Part shown: in pieces, positions 9,013 to 16,690 of the stretch
Layout: every line of letters begins with the position of its first letter
Numbering within the stretch: position 1 is the stretch's first letter
Assembly (NCBI GenBank): GCA_020849655.1
Contig: JADLFU010000111.1
Span: forward strand, 1 to 47,978
Length of the DNA: 47,978 nucleotides
Origin: Polyangiaceae bacterium
GTDB lineage: Bacteria; Myxococcota_A; Polyangia; Polyangiales; Polyangiaceae
Direction of reading: 5' to 3'
Notes under the pieces: generated by a model
Told to the model about the DNA's origin: nothing
What the model saw: only the letters and a program-made list of their open reading frames with translations
Databases searched by the model: none
Translations under genes and position numbers: made by a program

Positions 9013-10683
9013 TCAGCTCGGGCCGCGGCGCCACACGACCGTGCGGCGGTTCGACGGCGTCGTGAGGCCGGCGCCGGACATCATCACGCCCTTGCTGGCT
9101 CCGATCGGCGTGGTGGGCGGCGCGTCGCCGAGCTTCCAGGGCTTGCCGCTCGAGAGCGGCACCACGTACGGCGGCGTCGGCTGCACCGTGACCGCGACGA
9201 TCTCGGCGTCGCCCTGCCGCGCGGTGACCTCGGTGCCTCCCCCGACGTCGCGCGCGCTCTCCATCATCGTGGGCTCGAAGCCGTCGCGGCCGAGCCGTCG
9301 CGCGAGGGCCAGCAGGTGAGACGCGGCGGTCGCGGCCGCCGGATCCTTCACCGACGCGAGCGCGCCCGAGATCCCGCCGAGGGGCGCGACCGCGAGCGCC
9401 GCCGTCTGCGCCGAGATCGCCGACCCCTGACCGGGCGGGAGCAGGCACACCGCGACCGGGCTCGGCCAGGGCGGGGAGCAGGTGAGCTTCGGATCGCGGA
9501 TGTCACCCGCGGCGCGCCCGAGCGCGAGCGCCCGCATCGTCGGCGCGGGCTTCAGCGAGTCCGGGCTCTCGATGTTCCCCGCGAGCAGCGCGCTTGCGAC
9601 GAGGGTGAGCTTCGGCTGGAGCTTCGCGGTCGCCGCGTCCAGCTCCGTGGCGGGCGCCGGGAGCCCCGCGGCGGCGGCGGCCTCGACGACGCCGAGCAGC
9701 CCGCCGATCTTCGCCGCGTCGAAGGCCGCGACGGTGACCGTCCCCTTGTCCTTCAGGAACACCCGCGACGTCCCGCCGTCACAGAGCGCGATCGCGCGGC
9801 CCTCTGCGACGATCTTCCCGCCCGTCGCGCGCAGCTTCGCGGCGTCGGACGCGACCGCGAGGTAGCAGAGGCTCGCGGTCGTGCTCAGCGTCGTCAGCGC
9901 CGTGTCCGCGCCGGCGTACGCGACGATCCTCGCGCCGCGGATGGGCGGGAAGGCGCGCTTCGCGTCGTCGGGCGGCTCCTCCATCTGCGCCCGCGGCGCC
10001 CACGCGTCGAGCTGGGCCTCCGCGCAGTCTGGCGGGGGCGCGTCGCCGTAGACGATGCCGTCCCGCGGGACGCGGGCGATCGCGCGCAGGCCGCCCGTCG
10101 CCTCGGCCGTCCCTCGCAGCACGCCGATCGCCGCGCTGCCGGGCGGCAGCTTCGTGTCGAGCTCGGGGACGCTCGCCGTCACGCGCTCGGTCGCGCACGC
10201 GCACAGGACGATCCCCTTGCCCTTGTGCACGGCGCCGCTCGCGCGCGTGACGGTGACGTCGACGGGGCCGCCGGGGCCGACGGCGACGAACCCGACGCAG
10301 CCCTCGACGTCGGTGGCGTGGGTGAGCGGCGCGCCCTGCTTCGACGGCACGGCCTCCGCGAGCGACAGCCCGGTGCCGCGGAACACCGCGAGCTGCCCCG
10401 AGACGTCCGCGCTCGCGCGCTCGCGCAGCGAGAGCACGCTGTACGCGACGAACGCGCCGACGCAGAGCACGAGCGAGCCCGCGAGCAGCATCACCACCCG
10501 CCCGCGCGAACGAGACGTCTCCGCCTTCTGGTCGGCCCGCTGCTGGGCGAGGCGCGCCTCGGTGGCGCGGAAGCGCTCCACGTGGCGCCGTCGCGCGTCC
10601 TCGTCCTCGCGGCGACGCAGCTCCTCGGCCATGGCCTCGCGGACCTCTGGCGCCTCCTCCTCTTCCGGGTCGAAGTCCCGCAT
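9013..10683 (-). CDS. Single-pass membrane protein with charged cytoplasmic helix, function unknown
   Basis: The protein has 556 residues from ATG at 10683. Residues 1-60 are very rich in Glu and Arg (MRDFDPEEEEAPEV then repeated Arg/Glu), predicted to form a cytoplasmic helix or coiled coil. One hydrophobic segment follows at about 64-84. The long C-terminal part should be periplasmic and contains paired Cys such as VLCACATE and LTCSPPWPSPVAVC. I recognise no catalytic motif. Topology (short cytoplasmic part, one helix, large outer domain) parallels the product at 6604-8406, and the two flank the DsbD-alpha-like lipoprotein, so a joint envelope role is possible but unproven. Confidence 0.65.
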   Translation of the reverse strand: MRDFDPEEEEAPEVREAMAEELRRREDEDARRRHVERFRATEARLAQQRADQKAETSRSRGRVVMLLAGSLVLCVGAFVAYSVLSLRERASADVSGQLAVFRGTGLSLAEAVPSKQGAPLTHATDVEGCVGFVAVGPGGPVDVTVTRASGAVHKGKGIVLCACATERVTASVPELDTKLPPGSAAIGVLRGTAEATGGLRAIARVPRDGIVYGDAPPPDCAEAQLDAWAPRAQMEEPPDDAKRAFPPIRGARIVAYAGADTALTTLSTTASLCYLAVASDAAKLRATGGKIVAEGRAIALCDGGTSRVFLKDKGTVTVAAFDAAKIGGLLGVVEAAAAAGLPAPATELDAATAKLQPKLTLVASALLAGNIESPDSLKPAPTMRALALGRAAGDIRDPKLTCSPPWPSPVAVCLLPPGQGSAISAQTAALAVAPLGGISGALASVKDPAAATAASHLLALARRLGRDGFEPTMMESARDVGGGTEVTARQGDAEIVAVTVQPTPPYVVPLSSGKPWKLGDAPPTTPIGASKGVMMSGAGLTTPSNRRTVVWRRGPS

Positions 10684-10725
10684 CTCGCCGCATGTTCGCC
10701 GAAGCCCGCGGCGGAGGCCAAGCGA

Positions 10726-11808
10726 TCACGCGAGCGACCGGCGCACCTCGTCGCGCACCCACTCGCTCGCCGCGCGCGTCCCGAACTCGCCGCCGACGTC
10801 GCGCGTGCACCGCCGCTCGTCGATGGCGCGCGAGACGGCCGCCTCGATCCGCCGCTCCTCGTCGGGCCACCCGAGGTGCGCGAGCATCATGCCGACGGTG
10901 AGCAGGCACGCGAAGGGGTTGGCGAGGTCCTTGCCGGCGAGCGGCGGCGCCGATCCGTGGACGGGCTCGAACATCCCGACGCGCCCGCGATCGAACCCGT
11001 GCACGTTCGCGCTCGCGGCCATCCCGAGCCCGCCCTGCAGCGCGGCGCCGAGGTCGGTGACGATGTCGCCGAAGAGGTTGTTCGTGACGACCACCTGGAA
11101 CTGCGACGGATCCTGGATGAGGTACAGGCAGAGCGCGTCGACGTAGACGTGCTGCGCCGCGATCGCGGGCGCGTACTCCCTCGACACCTCGTCGAACACG
11201 CGCAGCCACAGCTCGTGCGCCTGGCGCATGGCGTTCGACTTGTCGGCCATGTGCACCTTCGTCTTGCCCGTGGCCTTCGCGTACTCGAACGCGGCGCGGA
11301 TGATGCGCTCGACGCCCTTGCGGGTGTTCACGTCCTCGTTGATCGCGACCTCGTCGGGCGTGCCGCGCTTGAACTGCCCGCCCATGCCGACGTAGATGCC
11401 CTCGGTGTTCTCGCGGAACACGACGAAGTCGACGTCGCGCGCGCCCTTGTCCCGCAGCGGCACGAGCCTGTCGGAGAGCGCGCGGCAGGGGCGCACGTTC
11501 GCGTAGAGATCCATGCCCTGGCGCATCCCGAAGATGATGTCGCGCGCGTGCGCCATGTCGGGGACGCGCGGATCGCCGAGCGCGCCGAGCAGCATCGCCG
11601 AGCACTCGCGCTGCACCGCGACGCGGATCTCGGCCGGGAACGTCGCGCCGTCGCGCAGGTACCGCTCGGCGCCGAGGTCGAGCTCCCACAGCTCGAGGGG
11701 CAGCCCTCGTACGTCACGGTACAGCTCGAGCAGCAGCTTGCCCTCGCGCACGACCTCGGGGCCGATGCCGTCTCCGCCGAGCAGCGCGATCTTCTTCCTG
11801 TCGCCCAT
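10726..11808 (-). CDS. Isocitrate/isopropylmalate dehydrogenase family enzyme (LeuB-like)
   Basis: The 360-residue length is typical of 3-isopropylmalate dehydrogenase. Family residues align: LLGGDGIGPEVV at 9-20, Arg96, Arg106 (LYANVRP), Arg132 with FRENTEGIYVG, Tyr139, the catalytic Lys190 (ADKSNAMRQ), Asp224, and metal ligands Asp248 and Asp252 in NNLFGDIVTDLGA. These bind Mg2+ and the malate part of a 2-hydroxyacid substrate for NAD(P)-dependent oxidation and decarboxylation. Two features are unusual. The helix that reads the substrate side chain is IIFGMRQ rather than the Leu-rich LeuB form. The position that binds the NAD ribose (Asp in Thermus LeuB) is Pro289 in HGSAPPLAGKD. Tartrate, homoisocitrate or isopropylmalate are all possible. 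No other leucine genes are nearby. Confidence 0.8.
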   Translation of the reverse strand: MGDRKKIALLGGDGIGPEVVREGKLLLELYRDVRGLPLELWELDLGAERYLRDGATFPAEIRVAVQRECSAMLLGALGDPRVPDMAHARDIIFGMRQGMDLYANVRPCRALSDRLVPLRDKGARDVDFVVFRENTEGIYVGMGGQFKRGTPDEVAINEDVNTRKGVERIIRAAFEYAKATGKTKVHMADKSNAMRQAHELWLRVFDEVSREYAPAIAAQHVYVDALCLYLIQDPSQFQVVVTNNLFGDIVTDLGAALQGGLGMAASANVHGFDRGRVGMFEPVHGSAPPLAGKDLANPFACLLTVGMMLAHLGWPDEERRIEAAVSRAIDERRCTRDVGGEFGTRAASEWVRDEVRRSLA

Positions 11809-12149
11809 CGTCGGCGCGCATCATCATCGCGGCCGGCGCCCGATCGCAACCCCCGTCAACCGACGGGATCGCCGAGCCTGCGGCCGCCGCTCCGCCGGCG
11901 CCCCTCGGCCCTGGGGAACATCCTCCGATCTTCGGCGCGCCGATCGGCGAGGCCCTGCCGCCGCTCGCTCGGCGGCGAGCACGAGGCGCCCTCGCGCGAG
12001 GCGCAGGCGCGGGTGCGACACACGGGACACGGCGGGGACTGGAGCATGCCGCGAGCGGACCCGAGCCGCGTCGCGCGGGCAACTTCTCTGCACAAAATGG
12101 CCGCGGGGCGGGCCAGACCAGGCCGCGCCCCGCGCGAGCGAGCGTCAGC
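11809..12149. other. Non-coding gap between dehydrogenase and Cys-rich lipoprotein genes
   Basis: This is the only stretch over 300 bases without a convincing gene. Its left part carries the promoter region of the dehydrogenase gene (which starts at 11808 on the minus strand); no clear -35/-10 pair is visible. Its right part holds a strong GC hairpin and short T-run that fit the end of the lipoprotein gene. Three overlapping minus-strand frames are open for 60-120 codons, one with a Cys-Pro-Val-Cys motif near 12015-12040, but none has a second Cys pair or a believable protein, so I leave it non-coding. Confidence 0.5.
12095..12134 (-). terminator. Rho-independent terminator after the Cys-rich lipoprotein gene
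   Basis: Sixteen nucleotides beyond the stop codon at 12150, the minus strand can form a 13-bp stem. The arms are 12102-12114 and 12121-12134, with one bulged base at 12125 and a 6-nt loop. It is followed by GCCATTTTG on the minus strand. The stem is almost pure G/C and the short T-run follows within a few bases, as in intrinsic terminators. Activity is inferred. Confidence 0.55.
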
Positions 12150-13184
12150 TCACTTCGTGACGCAGACCCCGACCTCGGTCTCGCCAGAGATCAGCGTCTT
12201 GTCGCACTTGCCGCTGCCGCAGTCGCCGTCGTCGCAGCAGTTCTTCGCGCACTTGCCCCCGATGCACGCGAGGCCGCCGGCGCAGAAGGGGCCGTCCTCC
12301 GAGCTGTTGTCGCAGGCGCCGCAGAGCGCGCCGTCGTTCGGCGGCGGGTAGCAGCCGTAGCCCGACGTGGTGTCGGCGAAGTCACACGCGGAGCCGATCT
12401 CGCAGCCCTCGTTCGTCACGGGGTTGCAACGGGCGTCGCAGTCGGCCGCGCACGCGCCGGAGTAGTTGCCCTTCGCGTCCTCGAGGGCGCCGGCGCCCGA
12501 GCCGCACGTCACGATCGCCTCGAGCAGCGCGTTGCTGCCGCACGACGAAGGGGGCGAGTCGCCGAGGCACGCCTTGCAGGTCGTGTCGGCGAGGCAGGCG
12601 GAGATCGGGTCGCAGCACGAGCCGCGGAAGCACTCGTCGCACTTGGTCATCGTCTTGGGATCGAAGAACCCGCCGCACGTCAGATCGCCGCCGCCGCCCG
12701 CGCCCGCGGAGCCCGCCGCGCCCGCTGCCGCGCCCGCCGCGCCCGCGTCACCCGCCGCGCCCGCGTCGCCGGCAGCTCCGGCCGAGGCGCCGGCCGCGCC
12801 CGCTGCGCCCGCCGCGCCACCTCCGGCCGAGCCGGAGGCGCCTGCGCCCTTGCCGCGCGTGAAGCACTTGCCGCCGGACGGGGAGACCATCGGCGCGTCG
12901 CACGCGGGCGGCGGAGTGGCCTTCCCGCCGCCCGCGCCCGCCTTGCCGCCTGCGCTCGTGCCGCCCGCGCTGGTGCCGCCCGCGCTGGTGCCGCCCGCGC
13001 TGGTGCCGCCCGCGCTGGTGCCGCCCGCGCTGGTGCCGCCCGCGGCCTTCCCCGAGCTGCCGCCCTTGGCCGCGCCCGCGGCGCCGGTGGTCGACGTATT
13101 GCCCCCGCTCTCGCCGCCGCCGCACGCGACCACCATGCCCACCGCGAGCGCGCCCGCGAACCCGAACCAACGTGCATTCTTCAT
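12150..13184 (-). CDS. Cys-rich lipoprotein with Gly/Ala/Ser repeat linker
   Basis: This 344-residue protein starts at ATG 13184, preceded by GAAGG seven bases upstream. The signal peptide ends VVACGGG, so Cys21 would be lipidated; Gly at +2 favours the outer membrane. A low-complexity linker has tandem Gly-Gly-Thr-Ser-Ala units (about residues 50-80) and then a Gly-X-X run rich in Ala and Asp (about 115-165). From about 170 to the end there are roughly 30 Cys, arranged in short units such as CDECFRGSCCD and CGACDNSSEDGPFCAGG. This layout is typical of Polyangia surface lipoproteins, where disulfide-bonded modules sit on a flexible stalk. No catalytic function can be inferred. A terminator follows. 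Confidence 0.75.
   Translation of the reverse strand: MKNARWFGFAGALAVGMVVACGGGESGGNTSTTGAAGAAKGGSSGKAAGGTSAGGTSAGGTSAGGTSAGGTSAGGTSAGGKAGAGGGKATPPPACDAPMVSPSGGKCFTRGKGAGASGSAGGGAAGAAGAAGASAGAAGDAGAAGDAGAAGAAAGAAGSAGAGGGGDLTCGGFFDPKTMTKCDECFRGSCCDPISACLADTTCKACLGDSPPSSCGSNALLEAIVTCGSGAGALEDAKGNYSGACAADCDARCNPVTNEGCEIGSACDFADTTSGYGCYPPPNDGALCGACDNSSEDGPFCAGGLACIGGKCAKNCCDDGDCGSGKCDKTLISGETEVGVCVTK
12946..13035 (-). repeat. 15-bp tandem repeat in lipoprotein linker (minisatellite)
   Basis: Five perfect copies of CCGCCCGCGCTGGTG run from 12961 to 13035, preceded by one imperfect copy at 12946-12960. The array is in frame and encodes Gly-Gly-Thr-Ser-Ala units on the minus strand. Identity between copies, including third codon positions, suggests recent slippage or recombination, so copy number probably differs between strains and sets linker length. 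Confidence 0.9.
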
Positions 13185-13361
13185 GACGAACCTTCTCTCT
13201 TGCTGCTGCCCGGCGCGTGCGCCCGGCTCCCGTGAAGCGCGCGCAGTTACACGACGGCGCCGGAAAATTCAACGGACGACGTCCCCGCGGCGCCGCGGCG
13301 GTCGCTCGGGCGCTGAGGATCGCGCTTGACCTGACCGGGGGTTTTTGACAAAAGCGCCGGC

Positions 13362-13448
13362 GGAGAGCTGACCGAGTGGCCGAAGGTGCCTGATTCGAAA
13401 TCAGGTGTGCCTGCAAGGGTACCGTGGGTTCGAATCCCACGCTCTCCG
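13362..13448 (+). tRNA. tRNA-Ser (anticodon CGA)
   Basis: The acceptor stem GGAGAGC (13362-13368) pairs fully with GCTCTCC (13441-13447), and the discriminator base is G. The anticodon stem is CCTGA/TCAGG (13389-13393, 13401-13405) around the loop TTCGAAA, placing CGA at 13396-13398. The T-arm contains GGTTCGAATCC. The long variable arm between the anticodon and T-arms identifies a class II serine tRNA. It reads UCG. CCA is not encoded. Confidence 0.95.
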
Positions 13449-13458
13449 CAAAGCCCGC

Positions 13459-13476
13459 CGCGGCGACGTCGCCGCG
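13459..13476. repeat. 18-bp perfect palindrome between the two tRNA-Ser genes
   Basis: CGCGGCGACGTCGCCGCG is its own reverse complement. As RNA it could form a 7-bp GC stem with a 4-nt loop. No T-run follows, so it is not a classical terminator. It may be a processing hairpin in a tRNA-tRNA transcript, or chance in very GC-rich DNA. Confidence 0.4.
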
Positions 13477-13514
13477 CTGCGGGTGGGTGCTCCAGCGTCC
13501 GCGCGGGATCCCCT

Positions 13515-13602
<88 letters not shown>

Positions 13603-13643
13603 AGCATGCCCGGCCTGGCGGCGCTCGGATCGCCGCCGACCGC

Positions 13644-14891
13644 TCACCGCTCCATCGCGACCACCGTCTCGACCTCGGCGGTCTGCGGGAACATGTCCCA
13701 CGAGGCGACGCTCGTCGCGCGGAACCCGCTCGCCGCGAGCGCGCGAGCGTCGCGCCCCAGCGTGGTCGGATCGCACGAGACGTAGACGACGCGGCGGGCG
13801 CGCGAGCTCGCGATGGCGTCGCACGCGCGCCTCGCGCCAGCGCGCGGCGGATCCAGCACGACGACCTCGGTCGCCCGGGCGAGCTCGCACGCGTCCGCGT
13901 CGCCGGTGACCACGGTCGCCGACAGGCCGCGCGCGGCGAGGTTCTCCGAGCAGGCCCTCGAAGCGGCCGCGTCCGCCTCGACGGCGCGGTAGCTCGCGGC
14001 GCCCCGCGCGAGCAGCGTCGTGAGGTTCCCCGCGCCGGAGAAGAGCTCGACCACGCGCGCGCCCGCGGCCCGCGCCACCTTCGCCACGTGCTGTCCGAGC
14101 GCGACGCTGACCTCCGGGTTCGCCTGCGCGAAGCCGCCGTCCGGCACGTGGAGCGGCGCGCCGTCCGCGCCCACCGTCCACGCCGTCGGATCGCCGATCA
14201 CCGCGGGCGCCTTCGCGCCGCCGACGAGGATGGAGATCCCCGCCACGCGCGCGTCCGTCACCGCGCGCTCTGCCCGCGTGAAGAGCGACGTCGGCGGATC
14301 GCCCTCGGTCGCGAGCGAGATGACAGGGAGCCCCTGCGCGCCGAGGGCCACGCGCGCCTCCGCGCGGAGGCGCGAGTCGTCCGCGAGCGATCGCAACGTA
14401 TCGAACACGGGAGCGAGCGCCGCGTCGAGGGCCACGCAGCGCGGCACGCCGACGACCCTCGAGCCGCGCGCCTCGACGAAGCCGACGACCGCCGGGCGCC
14501 CGCCTATCACGCGGAGCCGGGCGCGGGTCCGGGCGCCGAGCGCGCGAGGCGAGCCGTGGTGCGCGACGTCCGGCGGGAGCTCGCCGAGCGCGCGACGCAG
14601 CTCTCGCTCGACGACCTCGGCGCGGTATCGGGCGCGCGCGCCCTCGCTCGCGTGCATCAGCGGGCAGCCGCCGCACCTGCTCGCGATCTCGCACGGAGGC
14701 TCGACGCGATCGGCCGACGGCGTGAGCACCTCGCGCAGCCTGCCCCGCAGCGTCCTGTCGCGGGTGTCGAGCTCGACGCGCACCCGCTCGCCGGGGAGCG
14801 CGCCGCGCACGAACACCGCGCGCCCGTCGAGCCGCCCGACGCCCTCGCCACCGAACGCCAGCGACTCGATCGCCAGCTCGACGGTCGTCAC
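13644..14891 (-). CDS. 23S rRNA (uracil-5-)-methyltransferase, RumA/RlmD family
   Basis: GTG at 14891 gives 415 residues; it was chosen because it overlaps the upstream stop as GTGA and starts directly at the TRAM RNA-binding domain (about 3-55). Four Cys (67, 73, 76 and 152; CEIASRCGGC and VPRCVAL) match the spacing of the [4Fe-4S] cluster of RlmD. The SAM-binding motif VVELFSGAGNLTTLLA follows, then the DPPRAG motif and the nucleophile Cys373 in VYVSCDPTTLGRD. The enzyme would use SAM to make m5U in rRNA (or tRNA); family members differ in target base, so the exact site is open. It is the last gene of the kinase operon, translationally coupled to a lipoprotein gene, an odd partnership. Its end lies 42 nt from the convergent tRNA-Ser(GGA). 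Confidence 0.88.
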   Translation of the reverse strand: MTTVELAIESLAFGGEGVGRLDGRAVFVRGALPGERVRVELDTRDRTLRGRLREVLTPSADRVEPPCEIASRCGGCPLMHASEGARARYRAEVVERELRRALGELPPDVAHHGSPRALGARTRARLRVIGGRPAVVGFVEARGSRVVGVPRCVALDAALAPVFDTLRSLADDSRLRAEARVALGAQGLPVISLATEGDPPTSLFTRAERAVTDARVAGISILVGGAKAPAVIGDPTAWTVGADGAPLHVPDGGFAQANPEVSVALGQHVAKVARAAGARVVELFSGAGNLTTLLARGAASYRAVEADAAASRACSENLAARGLSATVVTGDADACELARATEVVVLDPPRAGARRACDAIASSRARRVVYVSCDPTTLGRDARALAASGFRATSVASWDMFPQTAEVETVVAMER

Positions 14892-16690
14892 TGACAGCGG
14901 AAGATCGCGTACCCGCCCGTCGGATCGCTCGGCGCGAGCTGGTTGCGCGACGCCCACGCGACCGCGACGCGGCCGTTGCCGGACGCCACCGCGAGCTGGG
15001 TGCCGTCGAACGACGCGAGGTCCGGCAGCTCGGCCTTCGACAGCGCGAGCGTCTGCTCGACCGCGGTCGCCGGGGTGCCCGACGCGCCCTCGACGGTGAT
15101 GATCTTGAACCCGAGGCTCTGGCCGACCACGAACACGAGCCTGTCGGCCGCGACGGTCGCGTCGACGGACTTGTAGCCGCTCATCGGCAAGGTGGCGGAG
15201 GCGACGGTGCTCGCGTCCTGCCTCAGCACGACCCAGCCGATCTCGCCGGCGTTGCTGCGCGTGGCGACCAGCGTGCGCTCTCCGTAGGCCCACGGCGCGA
15301 CCTGCACGGCCGCGTCGCGGAAGATCGTCTTGTCGTTCACCTTCAGCGCGAGCTGTGTGCCGCCACCTCCGCTCCCGCCGCTGCCGGTGCCGTCCGCGAT
15401 AGACGCCAGCGTGTCGTTGGTGGACGTGGTCGTCGCGAACGTCGTGCCCGTCAGCCCAGGGAGGATGTCGTCGAACGCGCTCGACGAGTTGACCCCCTTC
15501 ACGTTGAAGGTCTTCGCGACCTTCGCCTGCGTGTACACGATGCGGAACTCGTCGCTCACGGTGTCGGGCACGCGAGCGATCGCGTGGTTCGAGACGAGCG
15601 AGATCGCGGGGAAGGTGTCCTGTCCCTGGAGGAACAGGCTCTGCTGCTGCACCGCGCCCTCGTTGAACGTGACGAAGGTGAGGCCCGCGCCCTTCTCTGT
15701 CGCGCCGCCCGCGCCGCCGCCACCCGCTCCGCCCGCCCCGCCCGCCCCGCCCTCGAGGCACGGGGGCCGGCTGATGGCCGCGAGCCCGAGCGTGCCGGTC
15801 GCGTTCATCGCGAGGCCGACGCCCGAGTCGAGCGGGGAGGTCGGGCTCGTGCACGCCGCGACGTCGTTCTTCTGCGGCGGGTTCGCGCCGCCGTCCGCGC
15901 CGAGCGCCATCAGCACCAGCTGGTCCATCGCGCCGCCCGCGGTCGAGTTGCGGTAGCCGACGACGAAGCCGGACTTCGTCGCGACGATCGCGGGGCCGCC
16001 GATGGTCGCGCCGAGCCCGATGGGCGCCGGCAGCGTGCCCTTCGAGATGAGCGCGAGATCACAGCCGCCTCCGCCGCCGACTCCGCCGCCCGCGCCGCCC
16101 GATCCGCCGCCGCTCCCGCCCTTGCCCGCCGCCGCGCCGGCCTTGCCGCCGCTCGAGCTGCCCGAGGCTCCGCCCGATCCGCCTGATCCACCCGGGCCGC
16201 TGCACGCGCCCTCGCTGCACTGACCAGGGCAGGCCGCCTGAGGCGCCAGCGTGTCTCCGCTCATCACCCCGCCGACCACGACGGTGACGTTGCGGATGTG
16301 CTCGAGGTTCGCGTTGGTGCAGCCGACGCCGACGATGCCGCAGTCCTTGTCCTTCAGGAGGGCGGCGAACCCGTAGGTCTTCGTGTCGAGCTCGCCGATC
16401 GCCGGCAGCTGGTCGGGGTACTTGCGGCGCTCCGAGTAGCGGGCGCTGGCGGCGGCCTTCCCCGAGGTCAGCACCTCCGAGCTCGGGCACCCGCCGTCGA
16501 ACACGTCGACCTCGACCCACTGGCCGGCGGCCTCGAGCAGCGCCTTCTGGTCGCCGCGCAGCGAGAGGGTGAGATCGGTGGTCGGCGCCTTCGCGCAGGC
16601 CGAGATCAGCGCGGGCGCGCACCCGAGCGCGAGCGTGAGAGACGCCAGCAGTCGGCGAGTGGTCAGATAGGTTTGTTTGTCGGGTGTCAT
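14888..16690 (-). CDS. Lipoprotein with Gly/Ser linker, kinase-operon member
   Basis: ATG at 16690 overlaps the kinase stop as ATGA, giving 600 residues. The signal ends PALISAC, so Cys32 would be lipidated; Ala at +2 fits the outer membrane. Residues about 35-175 form a first domain with Cys pairs (GGCPSSE, DKDCGIVGVGC, CPGQCSEGACS). A linker of almost pure Gly/Ser/Ala follows (about 178-225). The rest looks like a beta-propeller: repeated units such as TKSGFVVGYRNS and ATRSNAGEIGWVVLRQ. A second short Gly/Ala stretch interrupts it. It ends by GTGA overlap with the rRNA methyltransferase gene. Function is unknown; being coupled to a receptor-like kinase suggests a surface sensing or scaffold role. 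Confidence 0.75.
   Translation of the reverse strand: MTPDKQTYLTTRRLLASLTLALGCAPALISACAKAPTTDLTLSLRGDQKALLEAAGQWVEVDVFDGGCPSSEVLTSGKAAASARYSERRKYPDQLPAIGELDTKTYGFAALLKDKDCGIVGVGCTNANLEHIRNVTVVVGGVMSGDTLAPQAACPGQCSEGACSGPGGSGGSGGASGSSSGGKAGAAAGKGGSGGGSGGAGGGVGGGGGCDLALISKGTLPAPIGLGATIGGPAIVATKSGFVVGYRNSTAGGAMDQLVLMALGADGGANPPQKNDVAACTSPTSPLDSGVGLAMNATGTLGLAAISRPPCLEGGAGGAGGAGGGGAGGATEKGAGLTFVTFNEGAVQQQSLFLQGQDTFPAISLVSNHAIARVPDTVSDEFRIVYTQAKVAKTFNVKGVNSSSAFDDILPGLTGTTFATTTSTNDTLASIADGTGSGGSGGGGTQLALKVNDKTIFRDAAVQVAPWAYGERTLVATRSNAGEIGWVVLRQDASTVASATLPMSGYKSVDATVAADRLVFVVGQSLGFKIITVEGASGTPATAVEQTLALSKAELPDLASFDGTQLAVASGNGRVAVAWASRNQLAPSDPTGGYAIFRCQ

Noticed and set aside
11856-12095. Small minus-strand frames with a Cys-Pro-Val-Cys motif, possibly a zinc-ribbon protein or a frameshifted one
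   Set aside because: No second Cys pair in any frame, no start with a ribosome site, and the terminator of the neighbouring gene lies inside the region.
12946-13035. Tandem 15-mers considered as a CRISPR array
   Set aside because: Copies are directly adjacent with no spacers, units are too short, and the array is in frame inside a lipoprotein gene.
13326-13355. TTGACC (13326) and TTGACA (13345) as a promoter for the tRNA pair
   Set aside because: With TTGACA, the -10 would lie inside the tRNA; with TTGACC the matching -10 is poor. Either could be real, but not supportable.
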